Source of the DNA: Terana coerulea
Taxonomy: Eukaryota > Basidiomycota > Agaricomycetes > Polyporales > Phanerochaetaceae
Length of the DNA stretch: 64,000 nucleotides
Direction of reading: 5' to 3'
Assembly: GCA_024811115.1 (NCBI GenBank)
Contig: JAKOGH010000005.1
Location: forward strand, 124,001-188,000
How positions within the stretch are numbered: position 1 is the first letter of the stretch; every line of letters begins with the position of its first letter. The notes under the pieces were generated by a model. That model ran no database searches and had not been told where the DNA came from. It saw only the letters and a list, made by a program, of their open reading frames with translations. This document shows positions 47,480 to 58,381 of the stretch, one piece after another. The translations under genes and the position numbers were made by a program.

Positions 47480-49215
47480 TCTGCCCTCGTCGCGTCCGGA
47501 TTGGCTCCAGCCGTCGCTTCTCTCCGCGTCTGGCGCCTTCCACGCTTCCCTCTCGACCTCCACCTCCCAATGCGATCTCCTGCAAGTCCTGTCCTGCAGG
47601 AATATTAATGTCATTCCCTCGGGACGTGGCTTCCATTGCCTTGCGTTTGGGCGTCAGAACTTGGCAGTGAGCGCGGAATACAAGGTGTCGGAGGATGGCT
47701 GGTGAGGAGGCTCGAGGTGTGTACTGTGCTCGTCTGGTTTTAGTTGGCTGTACTGACTGCCGTGGGCTTCAAGTAACGGGAATGGTGACTTGGACTCGAC
47801 CACAATCACAAAGAGTTGTCCTGTGAAAGCATGAACAGCCATTCTCCCCACCTTGATCGCGGGACTTCGAGGCGTCGTTACTTCAATAAACACTGGCCTC
47901 GGTATGTTTTGCAAGAGTTGTGGGATATGTCAGTTGATGAACCTCACTCGGCAGACGCAGATGTATAGCGTCAAAGCGATATCGACCCTCCACGTCTCGG
48001 CCAGCTGTCACATCTCAGTACTCAGTTGCAGGAAGATGATCTGTCGTTACAACGCCAAAACCCGCCTTCGCGCATAGCGAGTCTGGCCATCTTCGCGTCT
48101 TGGCGAATGCTGACCGTCTCCGCTGTGTAGAATGCACGACGTCTGTGTCACCGGCCGTCAAGACCTCGGGCGCGGGACGGCGATACGTCGTGGCGGCACA
48201 ATCACGTCTCCCACGGACGCCTCGGCTTCGCGAGAAAACGCTGAACGCACAGCACAAAGGCCACGTACGTCGGCCTGCCAGCCGGACGTCGATACATAGC
48301 AACATCGCCGTCTGCGCACGTCCCAGCCGCGCCATCTTTGGGCAGCCGACTGCCGGTCCACAGGAAGCGAGAAGCCAGCACGTCGGTCGGCGGACACATT
48401 TCTATCGCGCCTTTGCGATTCGACGCGTCCAGACCACGTCCGCCGCGCCGTGCCGGTATTCGCGCCGTGCGCGAGGTCGAGGAGGAAGGAACCGCGTCAG
48501 GGCTCTCGCCGCCGGACGCGTTTCTATTGTGTCTTCGTGATCCTGGCACTCGTGGCGGCGAAGTCAGCGCGCAACACGGCGACAACATCTCTCGAACGGG
48601 GGCCGGCGGCGACGAGATGGTCAAGAGTGAGCCTCGCATGGCTCTACGAGCCATGCTCAGCGGGCGACGGACCCGTCGTCGTCACTGTCGTTCTCGCTGG
48701 CGCGCGTGGGCGAACAGGCCGACCACGTCTCTGCGCGAGCTCGAGGCGGCATTCCGCCAGCCCAGACAATTGCGACATAACAGATACATGCTGCTTGGGT
48801 CCGCAAAATGGATTCATTCTCAAGTAATATCAGGACAGGGGGAGGGAATTGTCAAGCGCGCGGCCACGGCACGAGGCCACGGCGCGGCTCATTGTGAATT
48901 TGAACCGTGAAGCTCCCGCGCACCTTACTCGGGTGTCGAGGGTTGGAATTTGTTTGTAGGCGTTCCAGACAGCAGTTCTTTGTTTGCCCTCAGATCTGTC
49001 GGCCGACTGACCTTCTGACTCGACAACATCATACATCCCCTCAGGGAGCCAACCGTAAACGGGTTTTGTCTCACCGTACCTGCCAAAGCGAATCGCCTGA
49101 CTCCGTTGAATCAATGCCTAGCCGCGCGCCTCACGGCTGTTCCTCCAGTATAACTGTAGCCACCTTCGGTCCGAGATGAACGCGAGGAGCACTTCGTCCT
49201 TTCCCTGCCACCAGG
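47480..49215. other. Gene-poor region with a GC- and CpG-rich block
   Basis: About 1.7 kb. A minus-strand ORF at 47654-47914 (RPVFIEVTTPRSPAIKVGR) looks protein-like but I could not build a consistent gene around it. From about 48100 to 48900 the DNA is notably GC- and CpG-rich with long open frames in several registers (48100-48540 and 48338-48910 plus; 48202-48654 minus), a sign of composition more than coding. Confidence 0.4.
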
Positions 49216-51276
49216 ATGTCTCAAGAACGTGAGTCTCAACGATATCACTTTGGCAATGCGCACGCGTACTCATATGTGTGCATTGCTAGCCGCACTCCAT
49301 CAGGCGCGCACGCCATCTCAGGCCAGCGAGAACGCTGCGCTCGACGATGAGAAGCGGGCGTACGTCGAGCACCTCGACTACCGAGCACGCTTCCCCAGCG
49401 TGAACGAGCGCAAGCTCATGCGGAAGATAGACCTCCGACTCGTTCCCATGCTGTGCATCCTGTACACATTAGCATTCCTCGACCGGCGAGTGCTATCAGT
49501 TCTGAAGTTTGTACGGGCGTGGCGCTGACCCGCAGTAATAGCGTCAATATTTCCAATGCAGCGCTGTTCGGTCTCAAGCAGGACCTGAAGCTCACCGGCA
49601 ATGAGTACAATACGGCATTGGTCGTCTTGTGAGGGACTCCTGCTGCATGCTGACCTGCCAGGAGGCTCTTCGCTAACATTCGTGGTAGCTTCGCACCCTA
49701 CGTCTTGTTCGAGATCCCATCGAACACACTGATGAAGCGGTTTAGACCGCATATATGGCGTAAGTTTGTTCCATTTGCTTCTTTCATTTTTCTCACTCCA
49801 GAGAAACAGTATCGGGATGCATGTTCATGTTCGGCCTGACGACATGTCTGCAAGGTCTCACCCAAAACTACAGTGGTCTGATCGCGACGCGCTTCTTCTT
49901 AGGTATGTACGCTGCATGGTGGGACGTTGGTTGCGTCTCATTCTCAACCTCACAGGCATGTTTGAGAGTGGCATGTTCCCGGGGTGTTTCTACCTTCTTG
50001 CCATGTAAGCTCCCTTTGATGTGATTGCCGGAGGGCTTACAACTGAATCGCGGTGGTTATAGGTGGTACAAACGAACTGAGTCGCAGAAGCGATACTCTT
50101 TCTTCTTCAGCTCAACCACTTTAGCTGGTGCATTCGGTGGTCTTCTTGCCACTGCCATCGGCAAGATGGATGGTATGAGAGGCTACCGAGGCTGGCGATG
50201 GGTATTCATTTTGGGTACGTAGTTTATCGCGATTTCATATGATTCGACGTCAGTTAATAACTCATACAATAGAGGGCGTCTTAACATGTGTTATTGCCAT
50301 CTTCCTTTACTTCCTGATCTCCGACTTCCCAGAAGAGGTCAACTGGCTGACTCCCGAGGAGCAGCAGTTTGTCAAAGCGCGGCTGCAGGACGACGTCGGA
50401 ACGTCACTGCGCCACAAACCGCTGACATTCAAGAACGTTTTCGCCACCTTGGCGGATTGTGCGTGCCGGAGCCCTGTTAACACCATTGGTAGCTCACGTG
50501 CGCGCGTGCAGGGAACATAATCATCGGCGGGTTCATGTACTTTGGGCTCATCGTCCCTGCGTACAGCTACGCGTACTTCGCGCCTGCGATCATCCAGTCC
50601 CTCGGGCACTCCGCCATCCGCACGCAGCTTCTGTCCGTGCCGCCGTGGGCCTGCGCATTCGCATTTGCCATGGTCATCGCGACGCTGTCCGACCGACTCG
50701 CCCACCGCTACGTCTTCACGCTCATCCCGACTGCCGTCTGCATCGCGGGCTTCTCGGTCTTGTTTACGCACCACCATAACCCCCACCTGCAGTACGGCGC
50801 GCTCTTTTCTCGCGGCGTCGGGCACCTACTCGGCTATGCCGGTGATTATATGCTGGTTCGCGACGAATCGTGAGTATCTTGGCTTCTTCCATGAATCTTG
50901 GAGACATGAGTTGACCGCCGTCGCAGTCGGGGGACATCACAGACGTTCCGTGGGGACGGGCTGGCAGGTTGGATTTGGAAACAGTAAGCATCCCATTTTT
51001 TTGCAATTCTGGTTGAGACTGACTGTACTCTGTCTAGTCGGAGGCATCATCGCCTCGTACTCCTTCCTCGCGCAGGACGCACCCGAGTACAAAACGGGCT
51101 ACAGTATCTGCATCTCCTTCGTCTGCCTCTCCGCCGTAGCGTGTATTGCATACTTCCTACGCCTGATATTCATAAACCGCAAACGCGAGCAGGCGGGCGA
51201 CCAAGGCGCGAACCTCACTTGGGAGGACAAACAGGAGATGGGTGATCTGAACCCGGATTACCGGTACCTTCTGTAG
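49216..51276 (+). CDS. MFS transporter, allantoate permease family, copy 3 (one frame break)
   Basis: A plasma-membrane importer of organic anions or vitamins, substrate unknown. MSQE is joined over an intron to PALHQARTPSQASENAALDD, then NERKLMRKIDLRLVPMLCIL, VNISNAALFGLKQDLKLTG, LFEIPSNTLMKRFRPHIW, GLIATRFFLGMFESGMFPGC, WYKRTESQKRYSFFFS, KMDGMRGYRGWRWVFI, SDFPEEVNWLTPEEQQ, YFAPAIIQSLGHSA and GGIIASYSFLAQDAPEYKTG, ending NPDYRYLL-stop at 51276. The intron after TLAFLDR (about 49488) has a GC donor (GCGAGT). At 50805-50808 a fourth T breaks the frame: three T give ALFLAASGTYSAMPVIICWF, the expected helix. More divergent from copies 1 and 2 than they are from each other. Convergent with the Zn2Cys6 regulator, 261 bases apart. 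Confidence 0.88.
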
Positions 51277-51537
51277 ACTGCTCTTGTTGGCGAAGTGGAC
51301 CTTTTGTACGATAGATAATGACGACACACGTTATGAAAAATCATGTTCTACTAACACAAAATAATCGCGGGATATCATAGACTTGGGACTTCACATAATG
51401 CATTTCCGAGTCCACTAATATACATCTGGTGCTTAGGTAAGACAGAAGCCGTAAATATTATTCCTAGTAGCTACAAGTAAAAGTACAACTAGCAATCGAA
51501 AACAGCGAAGACACAGAGACCAAACGATATATTAAAG

Positions 51538-54500
51538 TCAGCGAGGCTGATTGGAATTGCGCGGCGGGGGTATAGGGCCGAGCTGGGCCTGAGCTTGTCT
51601 TGAGGCATCGACTCCGTACATTGTGCCAGCGGCCAGCTGGGTATAGTCGAAGGCAAACAGCGAGCTACGCATGCCCGGATACGACATCGTCGCCGGGATA
51701 TTGTACGCGCCCTCGTGTTCATACGTTTGGCCTATGGCCGGGCCGTCGAGGAGCGGCCACCACTCGTAGCCGGGCACGTACGGCGACAGGCTGGAGCTGG
51801 GGTGCTCCGGCATGAGGTACGGGTCCATGGCGGGCGGGAGCGCGGCACCGGAGCCGCCGCTCAGGGGGCTGTAGCCCACCAGGTGAGTGGGGTACGGCTG
51901 CGGCACGGGCAGGTCGGCGTCGAGGGCTTCTTCTGCCCTTCGCTTAGGTCTACTGGTTGACTCGCTGGGAACATAGAGGTCTTGCATCTGAACCCGGGCA
52001 CCCTTCAGCAGGCTACGAACTCGAGCAGCGCAAGGCCACACGTCCTGGGGTAGACATTAGTGTGAAACATGCTGACGTCCCTATAACTCACCTGCATCTC
52101 CTCTGTGGCGTGGATACATTGTAGGAGACCAATTGTAGCCTGCGTGTCCCGAGGGCGGCGGGTCACTGAATATGATTGGTTAGTCCGCGGCTTATTGAAG
52201 ATATGACTATGATGCTCACAAGTGACAACGTGCATGATTCTGCAAGTGCAGATATTAGTACTACCTCACAAATCTGGGCATACATATAGATAACGCACCC
52301 GGCAGCTTGTATGGATACCGCAAGGGACGGTGGACTGAACTTGAGACCGAATGCCTCGGAGTACGTCATGACTAAGCAACAGGTTAACATCAATCCTCCC
52401 GAGAAACCGGGCGTGCTTGCTCAATGAGCTTGTCTTCGCCGCGGCACCCTGGCAAATGTCGAAGCATTTAGCGCGCATAGGCTCATCGGCCCGGGGGTGC
52501 TCATCCTCGTCCGGAGCGCTGTAGGGGGTCAATGTTAATTGTATTTACCCTTCGAGGGAAGAATGCCACTACGCACTCGCTCCGAATGCTGCAGAGATCA
52601 GTGAACGTTTAGTCAAGTGTGATAGCTATGATGGCATTGAGGCTTACAAGGCGCGATAAAGAAGCAGCAGGGCAGCATAATACTCCACGTGGAGGAGCAG
52701 GACATGCGGCGCAGGTGGCACTTGACTGTCCGCCTCGTGGTACTTGAGCTGCTCCGGCAGTTCAACTGTCCAGGTGTGCAAGGCCGATTCCAACTGATCC
52801 AAGAGTGTGCGCTTGGAGATGTTCAAGTGCCACTTTATTGGGTACACCTTGATCATGATCTCACTTATGACTTGCGCTGCGGTCATGTTAGGGCGCCGAA
52901 TATCCACATGAGACTACGAAAGAAACCCACATAGCTTGCATTGTTCCTGGAAGCAGGCCATAATGTATGCAGGCACGGGGACAAAATCGGGCCCGAGTAC
53001 GTCGTGGGGAAACGGATGCCATAGCTTTTGCTCCTCGGCCTGTAAATATAATGGACAGGCTGTTGATATCGAGGTATATACAAAGTATCCGAAGCGCTTA
53101 CGGGGTTAGATTCGGGTAAAGGAGTGTCATAATCACCCGTGCGATACATGCATGGTCGGCCAAGCCATACGGCGGACCACCTGTGATTTAGAATCAGTGC
53201 ACAGTCCACATAGCGGCTGCATGAATAGATGTACTTGTCTGCAACACAGCAGCCCCACCAGATTTGCCTCCGAATTTGCTTTTCGGTCGGGGTAAAAAGA
53301 TCTTGCTCCTGGGCATCCTTCCACATGTCTGGATCTCGATTCATACCCAAATCAATTGCCTAGAAAGAATGGCTTTCAGATGCTGTGTCACACAAATTCA
53401 ATGAAGCAAGCTCACCATTCGACAGCCTTGGCCTGACGAGCGCTCAGTTGCATCAACTGTAGGAGGAATCCACAACGTACCAATCCAGAGCCAGCCTTGT
53501 GCACCCGATCCTGGGAAAAATCTGACTGAGTATGTACGTTCGGAAGTGTGTTGAGAGCCTACCTATACCAAACTCATGAATGCCCATGATCAATAGCGCC
53601 TGGCAGACAGAGTGGTGTACATCTTTATAGACAGTGTCTATAAGGTAGATCTCGTTCGTCACAGAAGACTTGCCAGAGCAATAAAGGACCTACTCAGCAG
53701 CTGCCTTGCTTCTTTCGTGTATTCGCAGCCACGCTCCGGCCTTCCGCTCGTGATGTCCGCGGCACTTTGCGGGTGGTGGTCTGGTGCATACCTCGCCGCG
53801 GATGCAAACATTGCAAAAAGTAGCAATTTGTTCACCGTTTGTATCGGCTCGCGGCCCTGGGCTCTCGGAGACTGCATGTCCCTGGAATGGGCAATTAAGT
53901 CAGCGTTTAGACAAGATCTAGTAACATTGGCACTAGAACAGACCCTTCATTATACGCCTTCAAGAAGGTCTCCCAATGAATCACAGGGAAGGAATGATGT
54001 ACGTAAGTGAAGTACAAGGAGATCAGGTGGTTTTGTGTTTCGATGTTCGGAAGGTGGGCATCTTCGTTGACTTCGTCAAAAGAAAGGTAACCATACTGTG
54101 CGGTTCTGGGTTGCTGAAATTTCCTGTAGAGCGTGTCAATACGCATCACTTCCAAGGTGATACTGCGATGCAGTACCAAATGCCGTTCTCCTTCTGTTGG
54201 CTATCATCTGTTCGTTCGCTCTTGGCGAGTAGATGAAGCCCTGCAGAGCGCCCGTGATATCGGAGCTGCGCGCATACAGTCAGCTCCGAGCTTCACGCCT
54301 GATTTATATGCTCACCTCTTGATTGTTGTCGACGGCGAGGTGGCCAAGAGCATTTACCGTGTCATCGTACTCATCGTCATGCTCAAATAGATCTATCAAC
54401 GCAAGGAGTAGACATCAGTCCAGAAATGTGAGCTGTCTCTCCTACGAAAACTGCACGCACCGTCTGCCTGTTCTCTATACGCTCGCGCAGGTTGAGGGTT

Positions 54501-55566
54501 TAGGGGCGGATCTCCAGGTCCAGCTGCCCTACGACGGGTACGTGCAGGCTCATCAGACACGCCGGGTAAGCTGGCTGCTACGGCTACAGGATTTGACTGG
54601 CTCGATGAAGATGTCCGCGACGAGAATCTGGCATGATCTGGCGGTGTAGTCGAATAAGAAGTTGTAGAAGTGGTTCTGGTCGATGATATACGTCGAAAAA
54701 GCTGGTCCTGCCACTCGGGGGTCGGAGGAGTAGACATTGGGGTATCTGTTCATTGCGTCATTGGCCTTTGAACGGTGAGATGAGAAAGAGGCGCGCGAAA
54801 GACAGACCTTGGCTTGACACGGTCTCTCGGGTCATTCGCGATTGTCTCTTAGACCGTCGGTCATCCGACATTCCTTGAGCTGACTGACTCATGATTTTAT
54901 CGTACAATACGTCCTTTGTCGCGTCCGGATGGCCTGTGGTTCCAACGACACCCTGTTGACATCACGTTAGATCTAGCTAGGACCACACTCACGGTACTCA
55001 CATAGGGCCCAGATTCAACTCTGTCCAAAATGGTGCGGGCGAGGTAGTCTTGCCGCAGGTCCTGGATGATGTCACGAGCCCTCGGCGAGGCCATGATTGT
55101 TGCTAATATGCATTCGACTTGGTGCCAGCGTTGCTCGATAGCATGGATGTATCCCTTGGGCGGACCGCGCTTGAAGCTCGGTCCTGAAGATCACACTTAG
55201 CACTACCCAGTACCAGTAAGAGTGGAAGCGTAAGTCCTAACCTTGGTAGGTGCATTCTGCAGGCACAATAAGGGCACTTAGAATTACAGCGAAAGCGGAT
55301 CATGCGGCTGTTACGTACCGGTACCAGCTGCGACACAATTCCGGCATTTAATCCCCTCAGAGACTTCACAGCGGCTCTTGATTTTCCGGCATCGGTCGCA
55401 CGCTAACAGAGTGGGGTATGGGACTTAGTTGGCATTCAGATAGCATGCAAAGTAAGCCACCTCTAGTTCCTCGTCCAGAGGCAGCGAAAGCCCTGGTCGA
55501 CTGGCTTTCTTCCCCCTCCTCGTCAACGAGGTTCATCGTGTCCCGGTCTGAGCCCGAATCGGACAT
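51538..55566 (-). CDS. Zn2Cys6 fungal transcription factor with fungal-specific TF domain
   Basis: A nuclear regulator. MSDSGSDRDTMNLVDEEGEE starts at 55566; an intron joins GRGTR to the binuclear cluster ACDRCRKIKSRCEVSEGIKC, RNCVAAGTECTY (six cysteines). Then come PPKGYIHAIEQRWHQVECIL, ARDIIQDLRQDYLARTIL, a Ser/Thr-rich stretch with TPPTPEWQDQLFRRI, and the middle domain: DLYFTYVHPVFP-like LISLYFTYVHHSFPVIHWET, KQIRRQIWWGCCVADKYIYS, RYVDCALILNHRWSAVWLGR and LHTWTVELPEQLKYHE. The C terminus is Pro/Tyr-rich and ends PPPRNSNQPR at 51538. At least ten introns; the stretch 54380-54560 could not be read confidently. The layout resembles the AmyR/XlnR-like regulators, but the target is unknown. 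Its position next to an MFS gene allows, but does not show, local regulation. Confidence 0.85.
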
Positions 55567-56110
55567 GTGGACGGGGAGGTCGAGAGAGTGGTGGTATGCG
55601 GCAAGGAGACTGCCGGCGACCTTTTGAGCCTGGCAGGGCCAGAGCTTCCAAGAGGGCTACGTTCAGCAATTGGCGGTGAAATCATCCTTGTCGTGAGTAC
55701 TCGCAGTAAACGACAGTGCTCTTTCCTCTTTTGGTCTGCATTAGAGTCTAGGGCGCAAGGTCCAGCACTGAATCAAAATGTACGACTATCAGTATGTCAT
55801 GCAGCAGAGCCTGATACCCCCAATCCGGGACACTGACTCACAGATCCAGAGCACCAGTTGCAAGGCAGTGCCCCGCCTCATGCACCAGCAGTAAACCTCC
55901 CAATGCCGAGAGCTTGTTGAGAATCCCCAGGGAGAACAGAGGACGGTAGACAGGGGTTGGCAACAACACAGAGTTCATGTGCAGGCAATGACCTCGCAAA
56001 TCCATAAAACAACGCGAGGGAGTACTGTAGGTTTTCGACCATTCCAGATGGCCTTGTGACTGTGACACTTTTGAACTGCCTCGGACTCGGACAACCGGCG
56101 GAGGGGGGCC

Positions 56111-56334
56111 GCGACCAGTGACACGGGTGAAATTCCGGACGGCCGAGGGTTTCAAATGGTGCGAGAAGGCCCTATTTTATGTCAGTTTCTGTCGGAAGTG
56201 GCAGAAGATACCTGATTTACGCACGAAAGTGCGTTTGGGTGTCGTTCCGACCTTGCTCGGCGCCGCAGACGGAAAATTCGGTGCACGCAGACTTCATGTC
56301 ACAATCGGCGGCGAGGCTGTGCGACCAGTGACAC
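56111..56334. repeat. Short direct repeat pair (GCGACCAGTGACAC)
   Basis: The 14-mer GCGACCAGTGACAC occurs at 56111-56124 and again at 56321-56334 in the same orientation, and each copy is followed within about 20 bases by ATTCCG. Nothing coding lies between. Its meaning is unclear. Confidence 0.6.
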
Positions 56335-57610
56335 AACTACATATTCCGACGGTTTTAAGGACCCTGTGACGCGTGGCATCCGGAGCGGTCGAAAAACTGC
56401 AGTGGCAGACATGGTGAGAAGAGGAATGAGACGCAACAGAGTCGGCGCGCTACCTCGGAACGCCCGCTAGCACTCGGCCCGGAGCAGCGAACTTGCCATT
56501 TTGAGACAGCGTGGCCACGATCAACGCGGCTTGCAGGCCGCCACTGGCCAGACTCGGACGCGATCGAGTCACGGTTGGTTTACCAACGACAAACGGCTGA
56601 CCCCCGTGACTGCTAGCCTCTCACCCCGTAAATACTGGATCTCTCGAGCTCAGTGGCCCCAGCTCTCTTGCCTCCTCTCCTCCCTCTGCGTCGCAAGTGC
56701 TCTCTTTTCCCCCTCTCTTTGGTCCAGGCTCCGAGTCGAGTCCTGCCTATCCCTTCACAACTCATTTCTTTGACATAAAATGTCATGGCTCTGAAGCTGT
56801 CTGTCCTAACGCGAGGCCTCTAACTATTATGGAAGGGCTTTGGGGCCCGCGAAAGGAATCAACATCATAGCACTTCAAGAACTTGAACACCCACCAGCAG
56901 CTAACAACAGTGGAATTTAGGATTGAAGACAAGCTACAAAAAAACCCTCACGGATGCAGAAACAGTTGACGCGGCTTTTGGCGGCATAAGCACGTGGGGC
57001 CTCGGTCTCTTACTACACATCTCATCAGATGTAGGAAGGACAACTTGAACATCCAGCCGGGTGCTTTCAGGCAGAAGATACGCCATACTATCTTGCTCGA
57101 CTCTACCGAGGCAGCAGACCTTATGTAAGGCAAGCAAGAAGGCCTACCCCAAAGCTTCAAAAATATTAATGGCAAGCAGAGACAGGAGAGGGCTGTTTAA
57201 ATTTTGATAACCACTCAGATTCTCAGTAAGTAAAGCAAGAGGGATGCCTTAGAGTGGCACACACAAATCCCTAGGGTCAAAGGCTAAATCAGAAAATATG
57301 ATGGTCTTGTCACCTGTGTACCGAACGTGCACTATCCTCAAGGCAAGGGCCCTCAAGCTTCAAATCTCGACATAAAATTATTGAAGCCGAGCCCAAGATA
57401 AAAGCATGTCCTGAGGTAGATCAGGACTAAGTATTCATACTTGCTCTAGCATCAACCTGCTCTTCCTAGGCCTTCAAGCTGGAATGAGTGCGTCTGGGCT
57501 CTTGGACTCTTAGGCTCGGAGATCAACTGGCGCCCTTATTCTTTTCCTCTGTACCTACTAAGCGTATTGCCGGAACTCAATTATGGTAGTGGTTCATGCT
57601 AACCACTTAG

Positions 57611-57831
57611 TGTTGAGTCAGATAGACGCCGTAAGCGCTCTGCTCACATCTTCTCTATTGTTCTACCAGGATCCACCATGACGATGCCTATTGTCTATTA
57701 TCCTGGTATCTATTTGTGTCTGTTTGTAGTACAGCCACCCTGTATTGTATATAAGGCAGCCCTCTGCGCCATACTCTTATAAGACTCTTACAACTCTCAA
57801 CCCACTTACGTGTATCCAAACCAGCCTATCA
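57611..57831 (+). repeat. Possible solo LTR remnant (about 221 bp)
   Basis: The unit starts TGTTGAGTCAGATAGACGCC and ends CCAGCCTATCA, carries a TATATAAGG promoter-like motif near the middle (57748) and is similar in size to fungal Copia LTRs. It begins TG and ends CA. No matching 5-bp target duplication is visible (CTTAG on the left, GGTGA on the right) and no second copy or pol fragment is in the window. Alternatively, the TATA followed by a GTGAGT donor at 57832 marks the first exon of an untranslated transcript. Confidence 0.3.
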
Positions 57832-58311
57832 GGTGAGTAACCATCCTAGCTTCCTCTAGGCCTCGGTAGGAGTGTACGCCGCTGGATGCGCTGCACTTCT
57901 ACACTTAGTGCAGGAAGCAGAGTGTCTGGATCACTCTGACGCTGAGCGCTGAATGATTGGGAGCGGCATTGAATGCGATTGCATACTGCCGAGTCATCAT
58001 GATATGTATGAGCCGACGCTCCCACCTTCCAATGAGAGCATCGAGGAAAACGAAAATCAGCAGAGTATTGCAGCATGAAGAACCGGAAGCGGAGAAAATA
58101 TCAGCGAAGTGAAAGACCATATGAAAGGTTCCGTTACAAGGTCATGGTGGATTTCAAGGTGAAGTTGACGCGCGTCGGATTTCCAATCCCAGTGGGTCCG
58201 GGCTGCTGACTCAGCCAGAGACGGAAGGTTCTCGGCGCTTGCAGGACCTTAGTGCTTAACATCTCTGTCACTGTGTCAGAGGCTTGCGTGTGCTGGCCGC
58301 GCGTCCCTCAC

Positions 58312-58317
58312 TATATA
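58312..58317 (+). promoter_or_regulatory. TATA-like motif upstream of the AN1 gene
   Basis: TATATA 65 bases before the start codon at 58382, a plausible distance for a fungal core promoter. Only sequence and position support it. Confidence 0.35.
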
Positions 58318-58381
58318 TCCAGTTCTATGGGACGCCTGACACGCTAGTACCCATCTTTTTCCATACATCGCTACCACCACA

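Larger units (their letters stand above)
55567..58381. other. Large spacer with repeat-like content
   Basis: About 2.8 kb without a supported gene. It contains a 14-base direct repeat (56111 and 56321), AT-rich DNA from about 56770 to 57600, and a possible LTR-like unit at 57611-57831. Short ORFs on both strands lack domains. Confidence 0.5.

Noticed and set aside
55838..56155. 105-aa minus-strand ORF with HEAGH-like residues suggesting a metallopeptidase
   Set aside because: No other peptidase motif, no splice context and no leader; most likely chance.
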